This document shows, one piece after another, positions 37,187 through 45,699 of a DNA stretch of 64,000 nucleotides. Both the position numbers and the translations under genes were made by a program. The notes under the pieces are model-generated. The model was not told the DNA's origin, searched no databases, and worked only from the letters and a program-made list of their open reading frames with translations. Positions within the stretch are counted from its first letter, which is position 1. Every line of letters begins with the position of its first letter. This DNA is from Pseudomonas putida (GTDB taxonomy: Bacteria; Pseudomonadota; Gammaproteobacteria; Pseudomonadales; Pseudomonadaceae). The stretch covers positions 1 through 64,000 of the forward strand of contig NZ_MKZO01000028.1 of the NCBI RefSeq assembly GCF_001941965.1, written 5' to 3'.

Positions 37187-37747
37187 ATGAATATCCCGAA
37201 TCTGCTTACAGTCCTTCGTGTCCTGCTCATCCCGATCTTCATTCTGCTGTTCTACCTCCCGTATCACTGGAGCTACGTAGCAGCCAGCAGCGTGTTCGCC
37301 ATTGCCGCCGCCACCGACTGGCTCGACGGCTACCTGGCCCGGCGCCTGCAGCAGAGCACGCCGTTCGGTGCCTTCCTCGACCCGGTGGCGGACAAGTTGA
37401 TGGTCGCGGTGGCCCTGGTCCTGCTGGTGCAGGTCCACGCCAACCTGTGGCTGACCTTGCCGGCGGCGGTGATCATCGGCCGCGAGATCGTGGTTTCGGC
37501 GCTGCGTGAATGGATGGCCGAGATGGGGGCGAGGGCGCATGTCGCGGTATCGAACCTGGGCAAATGGAAGACCGCGGCGCAGATGCTGGCGCTGGTCATC
37601 CTCCTCGCCAACCCGCCGGCGCTGACGGCCTGGGTGGTGCTGGGCTACGCCTTGCTGCTGATCGCGGCGGGCCTGACCCTGTGGTCGATGGTGCACTACC
37701 TGCGCGCCGCCTGGCCGCACCTGCGCGAAGGCTCGGAAACAAAATAA
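37187..37747 (+). CDS. pgsA: PgsA, CDP-diacylglycerol-glycerol-3-phosphate 3-phosphatidyltransferase
   Basis: 186 residues, integral inner-membrane enzyme making phosphatidylglycerol phosphate. The CDP-alcohol phosphotransferase motif DG-x2-AR-x8-G-x3-D-x3-D is intact at about residues 46-68. N-terminal MNIPNLLTVLRVLLIPIFIL is the usual start and first membrane segment; about four more follow. ATG 37187 lies 33 nt after uvrC. Third gene of the conserved gacA-uvrC-pgsA series that ends in a tRNA-Gly. Confidence 0.96.
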   Translation: MNIPNLLTVLRVLLIPIFILLFYLPYHWSYVAASSVFAIAAATDWLDGYLARRLQQSTPFGAFLDPVADKLMVAVALVLLVQVHANLWLTLPAAVIIGREIVVSALREWMAEMGARAHVAVSNLGKWKTAAQMLALVILLANPPALTAWVVLGYALLLIAAGLTLWSMVHYLRAAWPHLREGSETK

Positions 37748-37768
37748 AAGGTTTTTTGAATCAAGGGG

Positions 37769-37796
37769 TTGACGAAATATTTCATTTCTATAGAAT
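37769..37796 (+). promoter_or_regulatory. tRNA-Gly promoter
   Basis: TTGACG, 16 nt, TAGAAT, with transcription expected about 7-10 nt before the mature tRNA 5' end. AT-rich between pgsA and the tRNA. Confidence 0.6.
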
Positions 37797-37814
37797 GCCC
37801 ACCATCAAGACGAC

Positions 37815-37890
<76 letters not shown>

Positions 37891-37934
37891 AATATGGCGC
37901 TTCAGAGTGATTTTTGGTTGTTCTGGAGTGAAAG

Positions 37935-37960
37935 AAAAAAGGCCCTTCGGGGCCTTTTTT
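37935..37960 (+). terminator. Rho-independent terminator after tRNA-Gly
   Basis: A6, GGCCC-TTCG-GGGCC stem-loop, T6. The symmetrical A/T flanks mean it can work in both directions. Confidence 0.92.
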
Positions 37961-38086
37961 CGTTGTGTGTTAAAAAATATCGAAAGTCGAGAACCTTGGC
38001 TCGCGTGACACAGCATCTGCTTCCTGGCCCAACCCAGGAGCTTGATATACCTCTTTCAGAAACATGGCGGTGCCGTTACCAAGCAG

Positions 38087-38971
38087 TCATCGCACAGCCA
38101 GTTCCTTGAACAGCCACTGCTTGAATTGAGTGACTGCATGAGGCTGTGTGGGCCGACGTGGATGTACGAGGTAATGGCCCACATAGCGCACGCTGTGGCT
38201 GCTATCACGAAGCGGCCTGACCAGACGACCGCTGGCCAATTCTTGCTCAGCCAGCAGATCCGATTCGAGTACCACTCCCAAACCGCCGGCAGCTGCGGAG
38301 ATCCCCATGGAGCTTCGATCGAACGCCAGGCCGTAGGATTGCGGCGGCTCCATCCCGTTGGCCGCAAACCAGCCTTTCCATTGCACCGACTGCCCATCGC
38401 TCTGGATCAGCAAATGTGAGTACAGATCCTGCGGTGATCGCAACCGCTGGGCGACTTCCGGACTGCACAATGGCGTCAGCTCCTCGATACGCAGGGGCGT
38501 TTTTTCGTGCGACGACGACCTGGGCTCGCCGTAGACGACATCAAGGTCGAAGTCGTCATTGTCGAACTGCGCGTAGTCCGTACTGGCGGAAATTCGCAGG
38601 TCGATACCGGGATGGTCCTTCAAGAAACCCGCCAGACGCGGGACCAACCACTGGCTGGCAAAGCTCGGTGCGGTGTGCAGCCGTAAAGGTGGCGCTTGCT
38701 CATGGGTGGCGATGGCCAGGCCGCGACTCATCTCTTCGAAGCCGCGTTGTACGTGATCCAGCAGCATCGCGCCTTCTGTCGTTAGCGCCGTGTGCCGTGT
38801 GTTGCGAACGAACAACGAGACTTGGGCGGCTGCCTCCAGTTTGCGAATGGCATGACTCACTGCGCTGGGCGACAGATCGAGCTCTTTCGCTGCCTCCACG
38901 AACGAGCAGGTGCGGCCTGCCGCTTCGAAAACCCTGAGCGCTGGCAGAGGCAGCCGTTTCAATACCTTCAT
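38087..38971 (-). CDS. LysR family regulator (GcvA-like)
   Basis: 294 residues. LPALRVFEAAGRTCSFVEAA with DLSPSAVSHAIRKLEAAAQV is the DNA-binding domain; the effector domain includes PLRLHTAPSFASQWLVPRLAGF, typical of the GcvA/AmpR branch. I start at ATG 38971 (MKVLKRLPLP); an in-frame TTG at 38983 adds four residues. Divergent from the transketolase gene, whose operon it probably controls; a T-N11-A dyad lies at 38974-38988. First gene after the tRNA-Gly. Confidence 0.83.
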   Translation of the reverse strand: MKVLKRLPLPALRVFEAAGRTCSFVEAAKELDLSPSAVSHAIRKLEAAAQVSLFVRNTRHTALTTEGAMLLDHVQRGFEEMSRGLAIATHEQAPPLRLHTAPSFASQWLVPRLAGFLKDHPGIDLRISASTDYAQFDNDDFDLDVVYGEPRSSSHEKTPLRIEELTPLCSPEVAQRLRSPQDLYSHLLIQSDGQSVQWKGWFAANGMEPPQSYGLAFDRSSMGISAAAGGLGVVLESDLLAEQELASGRLVRPLRDSSHSVRYVGHYLVHPRRPTQPHAVTQFKQWLFKELAVR

Positions 38972-38973
38972 TG

Positions 38974-38988
38974 ATGAATCCAATTCAT
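38974..38988. promoter_or_regulatory. possible LysR-type T-N11-A box
   Basis: ATGAAT-CCA-ATTCAT, with T and A 11 nt apart. It sits at the start of the LysR gene, so autoregulation is possible; the alternative TTG start would put it partly in coding sequence. Confidence 0.3.
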
Positions 38989-39122
38989 TGGTTGGCGAAT
39001 TTAAACCTTTTGTCGGCGCCGTATTTTTACATGAACATCATAAGGTCACTCAAATTTGGGGCTTTCTGATGAATCCGTTGCATCAGTTGGCTCCGAAGCA
39101 CTGGTCACCAATGGAGAACAAT

Positions 39123-39980
39123 ATGACCGAGAGTCGCGATGAACAGATCGCCCGAATGTCGATGCATGCCTGGCGTATACGGCGCTTCGCATTACGCATG
39201 GGTGAAGTTCAGGGCCAAGGCTACGTCGGCCAGGCACTGGGCTGGGCCGATGTACTGGCTGTTGCCTACTGCCACGCAATGAACCTTCGTCCCGATCAGC
39301 CCGAGTGGGAAGGTCGTGATCGTTTTCTGCTGTCCCATGGACACTACGCTATCGCGCTGTACGCCGCACTTTTGGAGGCAGGTGTCCTGCCGGAAGAGGA
39401 GCTGGAAACCTACGGCTCAGATGACAGTCGCCTGCCCATGTCCGGCATGGCGACCTACACCCCAGGCATGGAAATTTCAGGCGGCTCGCTTGGCCAAGGA
39501 CTGGCGATCGCCGTGGGCCAAGCACTGGGTTTGCGCATGAAGGGCAACCCGGCGTTCGTCTACAACTCGATGTCCGATGGCGAGTTGGACGAAGGGGCAG
39601 TGTGGGAAGCGGCCATGTCGGCCGCGCACCACAAGCTGGGCAATCTCATCAACCTTGTGGACATAAACCGCCAGCAGGCCGATGGCCCCTCCCACGACAT
39701 CCTGCAGTTCGAGCCTCTGGTCGATAAATGGTCAGCGTTTGGTTGGCACGTACAGCGTGTCGACGGCAACGATCTGCAAGCAGTGATCGAGGCTTTCGAC
39801 GCTGCGCGAGCGGCACCTGGTGACAAACCGAGGGTGATCCTCTTCGACACGCTGATGGGCAAGGGTGTCCCATTCCTTGAACTCCGTGACAAGAATCACT
39901 TTATCCGGGTCGAGCCGCAGGAATGGCAGCAAGCACTTGCAGACCTCGATGAGATTCACGCGCCAAGGAGCCAACAATGA
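39123..39980 (+). CDS. transketolase, N-terminal (thiamine diphosphate) subunit
   Basis: 285 residues. First half of a transketolase made as two polypeptides. LSHGHYAIALYAALLEAG, GMEISGGSLGQGLAIAVG and the ThDP/Mg segment SDGELDEGAVWEAAMSAAHH ending near NLVDINRQQADG are clear; the usual GDG is SDG here. C-terminal GKGVPFLE is also typical. Start ATG 39123 with GGAG upstream; ATG 39069 and 39111 are in-frame alternatives. The stop overlaps the start of the C-terminal subunit as ATGA. Relatives include subunit A of the apulose-4-phosphate transketolase; substrate here unknown. Divergent from the LysR gene. Confidence 0.85.
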   Translation: MTESRDEQIARMSMHAWRIRRFALRMGEVQGQGYVGQALGWADVLAVAYCHAMNLRPDQPEWEGRDRFLLSHGHYAIALYAALLEAGVLPEEELETYGSDDSRLPMSGMATYTPGMEISGGSLGQGLAIAVGQALGLRMKGNPAFVYNSMSDGELDEGAVWEAAMSAAHHKLGNLINLVDINRQQADGPSHDILQFEPLVDKWSAFGWHVQRVDGNDLQAVIEAFDAARAAPGDKPRVILFDTLMGKGVPFLELRDKNHFIRVEPQEWQQALADLDEIHAPRSQQ

Positions 39981-40978
39981 CGGCCGCTTCTCCAGTAAAA
40001 CCGAAGCTCACCACCTCGTCCATGATGGCGTCCATTGCGAGTGAGGGGCAGCGCACCACGTCGGCACCGTTTGGCCACGCCCTGGTGAAGGCCGGCCAGA
40101 AGAACCCACGCATTGTCGGCATGACTGCTGACTTGGCCAAGTACACCGATCTGCATATTTTCGCTGAGCGCTACCCGGAGCGGTTCCTGCAAATGGGCAT
40201 GGCTGAACAATTGCTCATGGCGGCGGCCGGTGGCATGGCGAAGGAAGGGTTCGTGCCGTTCGCCACGACTTATGCGGTATTCGCCACGCGGCGCGCCTAT
40301 GACTTCATCCACCAGGTTATCGCTGAGGAAAACCTCAACGTGAAGATCTGCGCGGCGCTGCCAGGCCTGACTACGGGCTACGGCCCAAGTCACCAGGCCA
40401 CCGAAGACCTCGCAATGATGCGAGCGATCCCCCAGATGATGGTCATCGATCCGTGCGATGCACTGGAGACCGAGCAGTGTGTGGCGGCGATCGCGGAGCA
40501 CAACGGCCCGGTTTACATGCGCCTGCCGCGCGGACGGGTACCGCTGATCCTGGATGAGTACGGCTACAAGTTCGAGCTGGGCAAAGCCAGGCTGCTGCGT
40601 GATGGCAAGGACGTTCTGATCATTGCCTCCGGCCTCATGACCATGCGTGCCCTGGAGGTGGCTGATGAGCTGGTCAAGAGCACGATCGATACGGCCGTGC
40701 TTCATGTACCGACGATCAAGCCGCTCGATGTTCAGACCATCGTCGAGCAGTGCCGACGCGAAGGCCGACTGGTGATCATCGCTGAGAACCACACCCAGAT
40801 TGGCGGCTTGGGTGAAGCGATCGCCATGGCACTACTGCGAGCCCGCGTTCAGCCCGAAATACGTCACGTGGCGCTACCGGACCAGTTCCTGGATGCAGGC
40901 GCACTTCCGACGCTCCACGACCGCTATGGCATTTCCAAAGCGGTCATGGTTACGAACATTCAGCAGTGGCTGGGTTAA
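39977..40978 (+). CDS. transketolase, C-terminal (pyrimidine-binding) subunit
   Basis: 333 residues, complement of the preceding gene. Pyr-domain segment FLQMGMAEQLLMAAAGGMAK holds the activating Glu (here in MAEQ); FATTYAVFATRRAYDFIHQ and GLTTGYGPSHQATEDLAMMR follow, with the THQ/SHQ active-site His, then the transketolase C-terminal domain (GKDVLIIASGLMTMRALEVA). Together with the N-terminal subunit it should form a working enzyme transferring two-carbon units. The 4-nt overlap ensures equal synthesis. Next comes an MFS importer after 130 bp. Confidence 0.85.
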   Translation: MTAASPVKPKLTTSSMMASIASEGQRTTSAPFGHALVKAGQKNPRIVGMTADLAKYTDLHIFAERYPERFLQMGMAEQLLMAAAGGMAKEGFVPFATTYAVFATRRAYDFIHQVIAEENLNVKICAALPGLTTGYGPSHQATEDLAMMRAIPQMMVIDPCDALETEQCVAAIAEHNGPVYMRLPRGRVPLILDEYGYKFELGKARLLRDGKDVLIIASGLMTMRALEVADELVKSTIDTAVLHVPTIKPLDVQTIVEQCRREGRLVIIAENHTQIGGLGEAIAMALLRARVQPEIRHVALPDQFLDAGALPTLHDRYGISKAVMVTNIQQWLG

Positions 40979-41108
40979 GCAAACTTTCTGAGTGATGCAA
41001 CGGCTGCCTGCGTTGAAAGCCCGCTGCCCGGGTTACGCAGGCACGCCGTCGCGCCGGCAGTCCAATCTCTAGTCCCTGGATCGTCCCAATAACTACAAGG
41101 TGATGGCG

Positions 41109-42410
41109 ATGCAAAATGACATCAGTCTCCTGAAGAAAAAGCGTGTCTGGATCTACGCGTTTCTCTTCACACTGACATTGATCAACTACGTCGACCGGGT
41201 ATCGCTCTCGGTAGCGTCCAAAGTGCTCAAGGAAGAGTTCGATATCTCACCGGTCGCGATGGGCTACCTATTCTCATCGTTCGTCTGGCTCTACTTCCTG
41301 GCCCTCATTCCAATGGGCTACCTGGTGGGCCGCTTCGGCCCGAAAAAGGTCAACGGTTACGGGATCGGTGTCTGGTCGGTGGCTACCGCCTGCACAGCCT
41401 TGTCGACCGGTTTCATCTCGTTGCTCAGTTGCAGGCTCATCATGGGCATGGGCGAAGCCACCACTTACCCGGCCGGTGCACGGGTCATCCGTGAGTGGAT
41501 GCCGCTCAAAGAGCGCGGAATGGCCACCGCCGTCTTCCACAGCGGGAGTCTCGTCGGTCCTGCCATCGGTGCAATTGGTTTTGGCTGGCTGATCAGCGCG
41601 TTCGGCTGGCGTATCGCGTTTGTCGTGGCCGGTGCTCTCGGCTTTATCTGGTTGGCAGCCTGGTTGAAGTGGTATAGCCACCCCTCGAAGGCACCCTGGC
41701 TAGACGATGCCGAGCGTGCAGAGATCGCGCAGGGTCATATCAGCTCCAGCAACGGTGCGGCGCAGCCTGTTTCCCTCGGCCTCAAGGGTCTGGCCCGTTC
41801 CAGCAGCATGTGGGCGATTGCGCTGTCGCATGGCTGCGCGGTCTATGCCACCTACTTTTTCCTTACCTGGCTGCCAAGCTACCTGCAGGCCGAGAAAGGC
41901 CTGACCGTGATGTCGAGCGGTTTCTATACCGCCATCCCGTATCTGGGCGCGGCTGTTCTCGCCATCGTCATCGGTCGCCTGAGCGACAAGGCAATGCGCC
42001 CCGGGGCAGCAGAAACCGGCCAGCGCCGCATGGTCGTTGCCAGCGTGCTGCTGGCGTCCTCGGTGATCTTCCTCGTACCGGCGATCGACAGCACCTGGGC
42101 AATTCTCTTCGTGATCACCCTCTCCCTGGCTACATGCGCCTCGGCGATTTCGCTGAACCTCTCGCTGGTTAACGACCTGGTGCGCTCCGAAGACGACGTA
42201 GGTACAGCCGCAGGCTTTATCACCGCTGTCGGCAACCTGTTCGGCCTTTTGGCGCCCATCGTGACCGGTTATGTAGTTGCCGGCTCTGGCAGCTTTGCTT
42301 TGGCCTTCATGGTTGTCGGCGCCTTGTTGGTCGTCGGTGCAATTCTCTCGATGTTCTGTACTCGCCGCCCGATCGGGAGTGCCGCTCCTGTCAACCAGGC
42401 AGTGGCTTGA
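41109..42410 (+). CDS. MFS transporter, ACS family (sugar acid/organic anion type)
   Basis: 433 residues, about 12 membrane segments. FLFTLTLINYVDRVSLSVAS is the ACS family N-terminal signature (NYVDR), GYLVGRFGPKKVNGYG the MFS loop, and RLIMGMGEATTYPAGARVI with REWMPLKERGMAT follows. Close in style to galactonate/glucarate/hexuronate importers. I prefer ATG 41109, 5 nt after AAGGTGA; ATG 41103 and GTG 41100 are too close to that site. Between the transketolase and PQQ dehydrogenase genes, so it may import the periplasmic oxidation product. Confidence 0.82.
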   Translation: MQNDISLLKKKRVWIYAFLFTLTLINYVDRVSLSVASKVLKEEFDISPVAMGYLFSSFVWLYFLALIPMGYLVGRFGPKKVNGYGIGVWSVATACTALSTGFISLLSCRLIMGMGEATTYPAGARVIREWMPLKERGMATAVFHSGSLVGPAIGAIGFGWLISAFGWRIAFVVAGALGFIWLAAWLKWYSHPSKAPWLDDAERAEIAQGHISSSNGAAQPVSLGLKGLARSSSMWAIALSHGCAVYATYFFLTWLPSYLQAEKGLTVMSSGFYTAIPYLGAAVLAIVIGRLSDKAMRPGAAETGQRRMVVASVLLASSVIFLVPAIDSTWAILFVITLSLATCASAISLNLSLVNDLVRSEDDVGTAAGFITAVGNLFGLLAPIVTGYVVAGSGSFALAFMVVGALLVVGAILSMFCTRRPIGSAAPVNQAVA

Positions 42411-42440
42411 GTTACTTGTGATTAAGGAAGCTGTAGCGTC

Positions 42441-42830
42441 ATGAATCAAAGTGGTGATGTGTCTCGCAACAATGATCAGATTCGGTCCGGCCCGAGCGGG
42501 AAATGGCGGCTGGCAACTCTGGTGCTGGCTTCAACACTTGGCCTGTTTGGCATAGCCCTCTTCGGAGGCGGGGTATGGCTGATGGCCCTAGGTGGAAGCT
42601 GGTACTACGGCCTGGCAGGTGCTGGTTGCCTGCTGACCACCGCCTTGCTGTGGCGGCAGCAACGCAGTGCCTTGTACCTGTTCGCAGTGATTTGGGGGCT
42701 GACAGTGATCTGGGCCCTGTGGGAGGTCGGACTTGACTGGTGGGGCCTGGTGCCAAGGCTGGTCGCCATGACCGTGATCCTGTTGTTGATACTGATTCTG
42801 TCGCCGGCGCTGCGCCGCGCTACTGCGTAA
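42441..42830 (+). CDS. small membrane subunit of a PQQ dehydrogenase (SldB-like)
   Basis: 129 residues. After a short polar N-terminus come four to five membrane segments (LATLVLASTLGLFGIALFGG; LMALGGSWYYGLAGAGCLL; LYLFAVIWGLTVIWALWEVG; LVPRLVAMTVILLLILILSP). The ALGGSWYY..AG and WALWEVGLDWWGLVPRL patterns match the anchor that is the N-terminal domain of membrane glucose dehydrogenase Gcd and the separate SldB subunit of Gluconobacter polyol dehydrogenase. It presumably passes electrons to ubiquinone. Ends 11 nt before the catalytic gene, in a different frame. A frameshifted Gcd is excluded because the next gene has its own signal peptide. Confidence 0.85.
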   Translation: MNQSGDVSRNNDQIRSGPSGKWRLATLVLASTLGLFGIALFGGGVWLMALGGSWYYGLAGAGCLLTTALLWRQQRSALYLFAVIWGLTVIWALWEVGLDWWGLVPRLVAMTVILLLILILSPALRRATA

Positions 42831-42841
42831 CGAGGTTAGTC

Positions 42842-44872
42842 ATGTTTACTTCCGTCAAACGCGAGGGCGCTCTTGCCCTTGCCATTTCTTGCGCCCTGCA
42901 GGTGCAGTCCGCTCAGGCCCAGGACCTGCCTCAAGTGGGTATCGACTGGCCATTCTACGGCGGCGACAACAATGCTCAGCGCTTCAGCCCGCTCAAGCAG
43001 ATCACCCCGGAGAATGTCGGGCGCCTGGAGCGCGCATTCGTCTATCACACACGGGACCTGCCAAACCCGGGCAGTCGGTATTCTCCGGAAACCACGCCGG
43101 TCAAGGTCGGCAACGATCTGTTGATGTGCTCGGCCAAGAACATTCTGATCTCGATCGATGCCGCCACCGGCAAAGAAAACTGGCGATACGATCCGGGTGT
43201 ACCGGACCAGGCCATACCCCATGCAGCCGCCTGTCGCGGGGTTGCCGTCCATACCGCTGCACAGCTGCCTGAAACCGCTCAGTGCCGCAGCCGAGTGGTG
43301 GAAGCCACGTTGGACGCCCGGTTGATTGCAGTTGACCTGCACACCGGCGAACCGTGCGCGGACTTCGGTCAAAACGGCTCGGTTGACCTCTGGGAAGGCT
43401 TGGGAAAAAAAGTACCTGGCTGGTACGCCGTCACGGCGCCACCCGCAATCGTCAATGGCGTAGTAGTGACCGGCGCGCAGATCCGCGACGGCCAGGACGA
43501 AGATGCCCCTTCTGGCGTGATTCGCGGCTACGACGCGGTCACGGGCAAAATGGCTTGGGCCTGGGATTTGGGTAACCCGGACAACGTGCACGGCCCTGCC
43601 GAAGGCAGTACTTACACCCGTGGTACCCCTAACATGTGGACAGCGGCAGTGGGTGACGAGCAGCTCGGCTATGTGTACCTACCGATCAGCAACTCCTCGA
43701 TCGACTACTACGGCTCCAACCGCAGCGAGGCCGAGAACAAGTATTCGACTTCACTGGTAGCGGTCGATGTGAAGACCGGCAGGGATGTCTGGCATTTCCA
43801 GACCATCCGCCGTGATGTCTGGGACTACGATCTGGGCAGCCAGCCGACCATGCTCGATTTCCCGGGCAAGGATGGCAAGCCGGTACCCGCAGTGCTGCTG
43901 CCGACCAAGCAGGGCGATATCTACATCCTGGACCGCGCCACGGGCGAACCATTGATCCCTATCGGTGAAGTCAAGGCGCCGAAGGGTGGATCTGTCGAGC
44001 CTGGGTTCCTGGCCGACACCCAGCCGACCTCCGAGTGGCACACCCTGCGCAAGGCACCAAAGACCGAAGCTGACATGTGGGGTTTCTCGCCACTGGATCA
44101 GCTGATGTGCCGGATCCAGTTTCGTCAGGCGAACTACGAGGGATACCTGACACCGCCTTCGGTTGACCGTCCATGGATCCAGTATCCCGGCTACAACGGC
44201 GGTTCGGATTGGGGCTCAGTCGCGATTGACCCCGTGCGTCGTTTGCTCATCGCGAACTACAACGACATCCCCAACCTCAATCAGCTGATCCCGAGGGAGC
44301 AGGCTGAAAAGATGGGCCTGAAGCCCATCTATGCGCCGAAGGTAGATGAAACCGCGCTGAGCAAGGCTGGTAGCAAGTCAGGCAAAGGTGAAGGCGGTGC
44401 CTCCGTCTATCCGCAGGTCAATGCACCTTACGCCATCAGCGTGAACGCCGGGTGGCGGAACTGGGGTACCGGCGTGCCGTGCTCGGCACCGCCATATGGA
44501 GGTATTCGCGCGGTCAGCCTGGACACCGGAAAGACTGTATGGGATGAGCCGCTCGGCACTGCGCGCCGTAACGGTCCGTTCGGTATTCCTTCGCACCTGC
44601 CCCTCAGTATCGGCTTGCCTAACAACGGCGGCACGGTGGTGACCGCAGGTGGACTGACCTTCGTCGGCGCAGCCACCGACAATTTGTTCCGTGCGATCGA
44701 TACAGCCAGCGGCAAGGTGCTGTGGGAAGACGTGCTCAATGTAGGCGCGCAGGCCAATCCGATCTCCTACGAGGTCAACGGCGAACAGTACGTGCTCGTC
44801 TCGGCCTCGGGCCATGCGTTCATGGAAACCGGGACCAGCGATGAAGTTATTGCGTACAAGCTGCGCAAGTAA
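42842..44872 (+). CDS. periplasmic PQQ-dependent dehydrogenase, catalytic subunit (SldA-like)
   Basis: 676 residues from ATG 42842. Signal peptide MFTSVKREGALALAISCALQ ending near SAQAQD. Eight-bladed quinoprotein propeller with repeated tryptophan-docking motifs: DAATGKENW, DAVTGKMAW, DVKTGRDVW, DTGKTVWDEP and DTASGKVLW. GNPDNVHGPAEGSTYTRGTPNMW and DVWDYDLGSQPTMLDFP are typical of the glucose/quinate/polyol branch. A Gcd-like enzyme would be fused to its anchor; here it is separate and paired with the SldB-like protein. Substrate probably a polyol, sugar or cyclitol; not decided by sequence. PQQ biosynthesis genes are not in the window. Confidence 0.88.
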   Translation: MFTSVKREGALALAISCALQVQSAQAQDLPQVGIDWPFYGGDNNAQRFSPLKQITPENVGRLERAFVYHTRDLPNPGSRYSPETTPVKVGNDLLMCSAKNILISIDAATGKENWRYDPGVPDQAIPHAAACRGVAVHTAAQLPETAQCRSRVVEATLDARLIAVDLHTGEPCADFGQNGSVDLWEGLGKKVPGWYAVTAPPAIVNGVVVTGAQIRDGQDEDAPSGVIRGYDAVTGKMAWAWDLGNPDNVHGPAEGSTYTRGTPNMWTAAVGDEQLGYVYLPISNSSIDYYGSNRSEAENKYSTSLVAVDVKTGRDVWHFQTIRRDVWDYDLGSQPTMLDFPGKDGKPVPAVLLPTKQGDIYILDRATGEPLIPIGEVKAPKGGSVEPGFLADTQPTSEWHTLRKAPKTEADMWGFSPLDQLMCRIQFRQANYEGYLTPPSVDRPWIQYPGYNGGSDWGSVAIDPVRRLLIANYNDIPNLNQLIPREQAEKMGLKPIYAPKVDETALSKAGSKSGKGEGGASVYPQVNAPYAISVNAGWRNWGTGVPCSAPPYGGIRAVSLDTGKTVWDEPLGTARRNGPFGIPSHLPLSIGLPNNGGTVVTAGGLTFVGAATDNLFRAIDTASGKVLWEDVLNVGAQANPISYEVNGEQYVLVSASGHAFMETGTSDEVIAYKLRK

Positions 44873-44931
44873 TACACGCGGCGGCGAGCACGATGCCCCG
44901 CCGCGGCAATGACTGTTCAAGGAGATAGACA

Positions 44932-45684
44932 ATGGATCTGGGTTTGAAGGACAAACGTGTACTGGTCAGCGGTGCCTCGCGAGGCATCGGACGAGCGATC
45001 GTCGAGCTCTTTCTTCAGGAAGGCGCGCAGGTTGCATTCTGTGCGCGTGGCGCTGCAGGCGTTGAACGCGCTGCTGCTGAATTCGGTAGCCGTGCATTCG
45101 GTGCGGTCGTGGATATTACCCAGCCCGAGGGAGTGGCAGCCTGGGTCAGCTCCGCTGCGGAGCAGATGGGCGGGCTGGACATCGTGGTACCGAACGTGAG
45201 CGCGTTGGCCGGCGGTGAGGATCTCGACACTTGGCGTCGTGCTTTCGAGACTGACCTGCTAGGCAGCGCTGCGATGGTAAAAGCCTCACTGCCGGCCCTG
45301 CGCCAGTCAGACGCAGCCTCGGTCGTGCTGATTTCCAGCGTCTCAGGCCGCGAGGTCGACAGGTTCGCGGAGCCCTACGGCATCTTGAAAGCTGCCTTGC
45401 TGCACTACAGCAAAACCCTGTCCGCACGGCACGCCAGCGAAGGCATCCGGGTAAATTCCGTATCCCCCGGTAACGTTTACTTCGCGGAGGGTGTGTGGGG
45501 CGACATCGAGCGTGAACAACCGGAAACCTTCGCCAAATGCCTGGCCGAAAATCCACTGGGGCGCATGGCTGCGCCACAAGAGGTTGCCAAGGCAGTCGTG
45601 TTTCTGGCCAGTCCCGCTGCCAGCTTCACAACGGGTACGAACCTGCTGGTAGACGGTGGTCTCACTCGATCGGTGCAATTTTGA
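44932..45684 (+). CDS. SDR family oxidoreductase
   Basis: 250 residues, classical short-chain dehydrogenase. TGxxxGxG motif as SGASRGIGRA at 14-23, an NNAG-type position reading NVSALAG, catalytic Ser in LISSVSGREV and Tyr-x3-Lys as YGILKAAL, and a C-terminal NLLVDGGLTRS. ATG 44932 with AAGGAGA upstream. 60 nt after the PQQ dehydrogenase, last gene of the apparent operon; it may interconvert a hydroxy and a keto form of the pathway intermediate. Convergent with the DUF4198 gene. Confidence 0.85.
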   Translation: MDLGLKDKRVLVSGASRGIGRAIVELFLQEGAQVAFCARGAAGVERAAAEFGSRAFGAVVDITQPEGVAAWVSSAAEQMGGLDIVVPNVSALAGGEDLDTWRRAFETDLLGSAAMVKASLPALRQSDAASVVLISSVSGREVDRFAEPYGILKAALLHYSKTLSARHASEGIRVNSVSPGNVYFAEGVWGDIEREQPETFAKCLAENPLGRMAAPQEVAKAVVFLASPAASFTTGTNLLVDGGLTRSVQF

Positions 45685-45699
45685 GTCAGACCACCTCAA

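Noticed and set aside
42441..44872. Frameshifted or broken gcd gene
   Set aside because: The second gene has its own Shine-Dalgarno and signal peptide, so two real subunits are more likely.
44877..44905. Hairpin CGCGGCGG / CCGCCGCG behind the PQQ dehydrogenase as a terminator
   Set aside because: No T-run follows and the SDR gene continues on the same strand 27 nt later; at most an attenuator.
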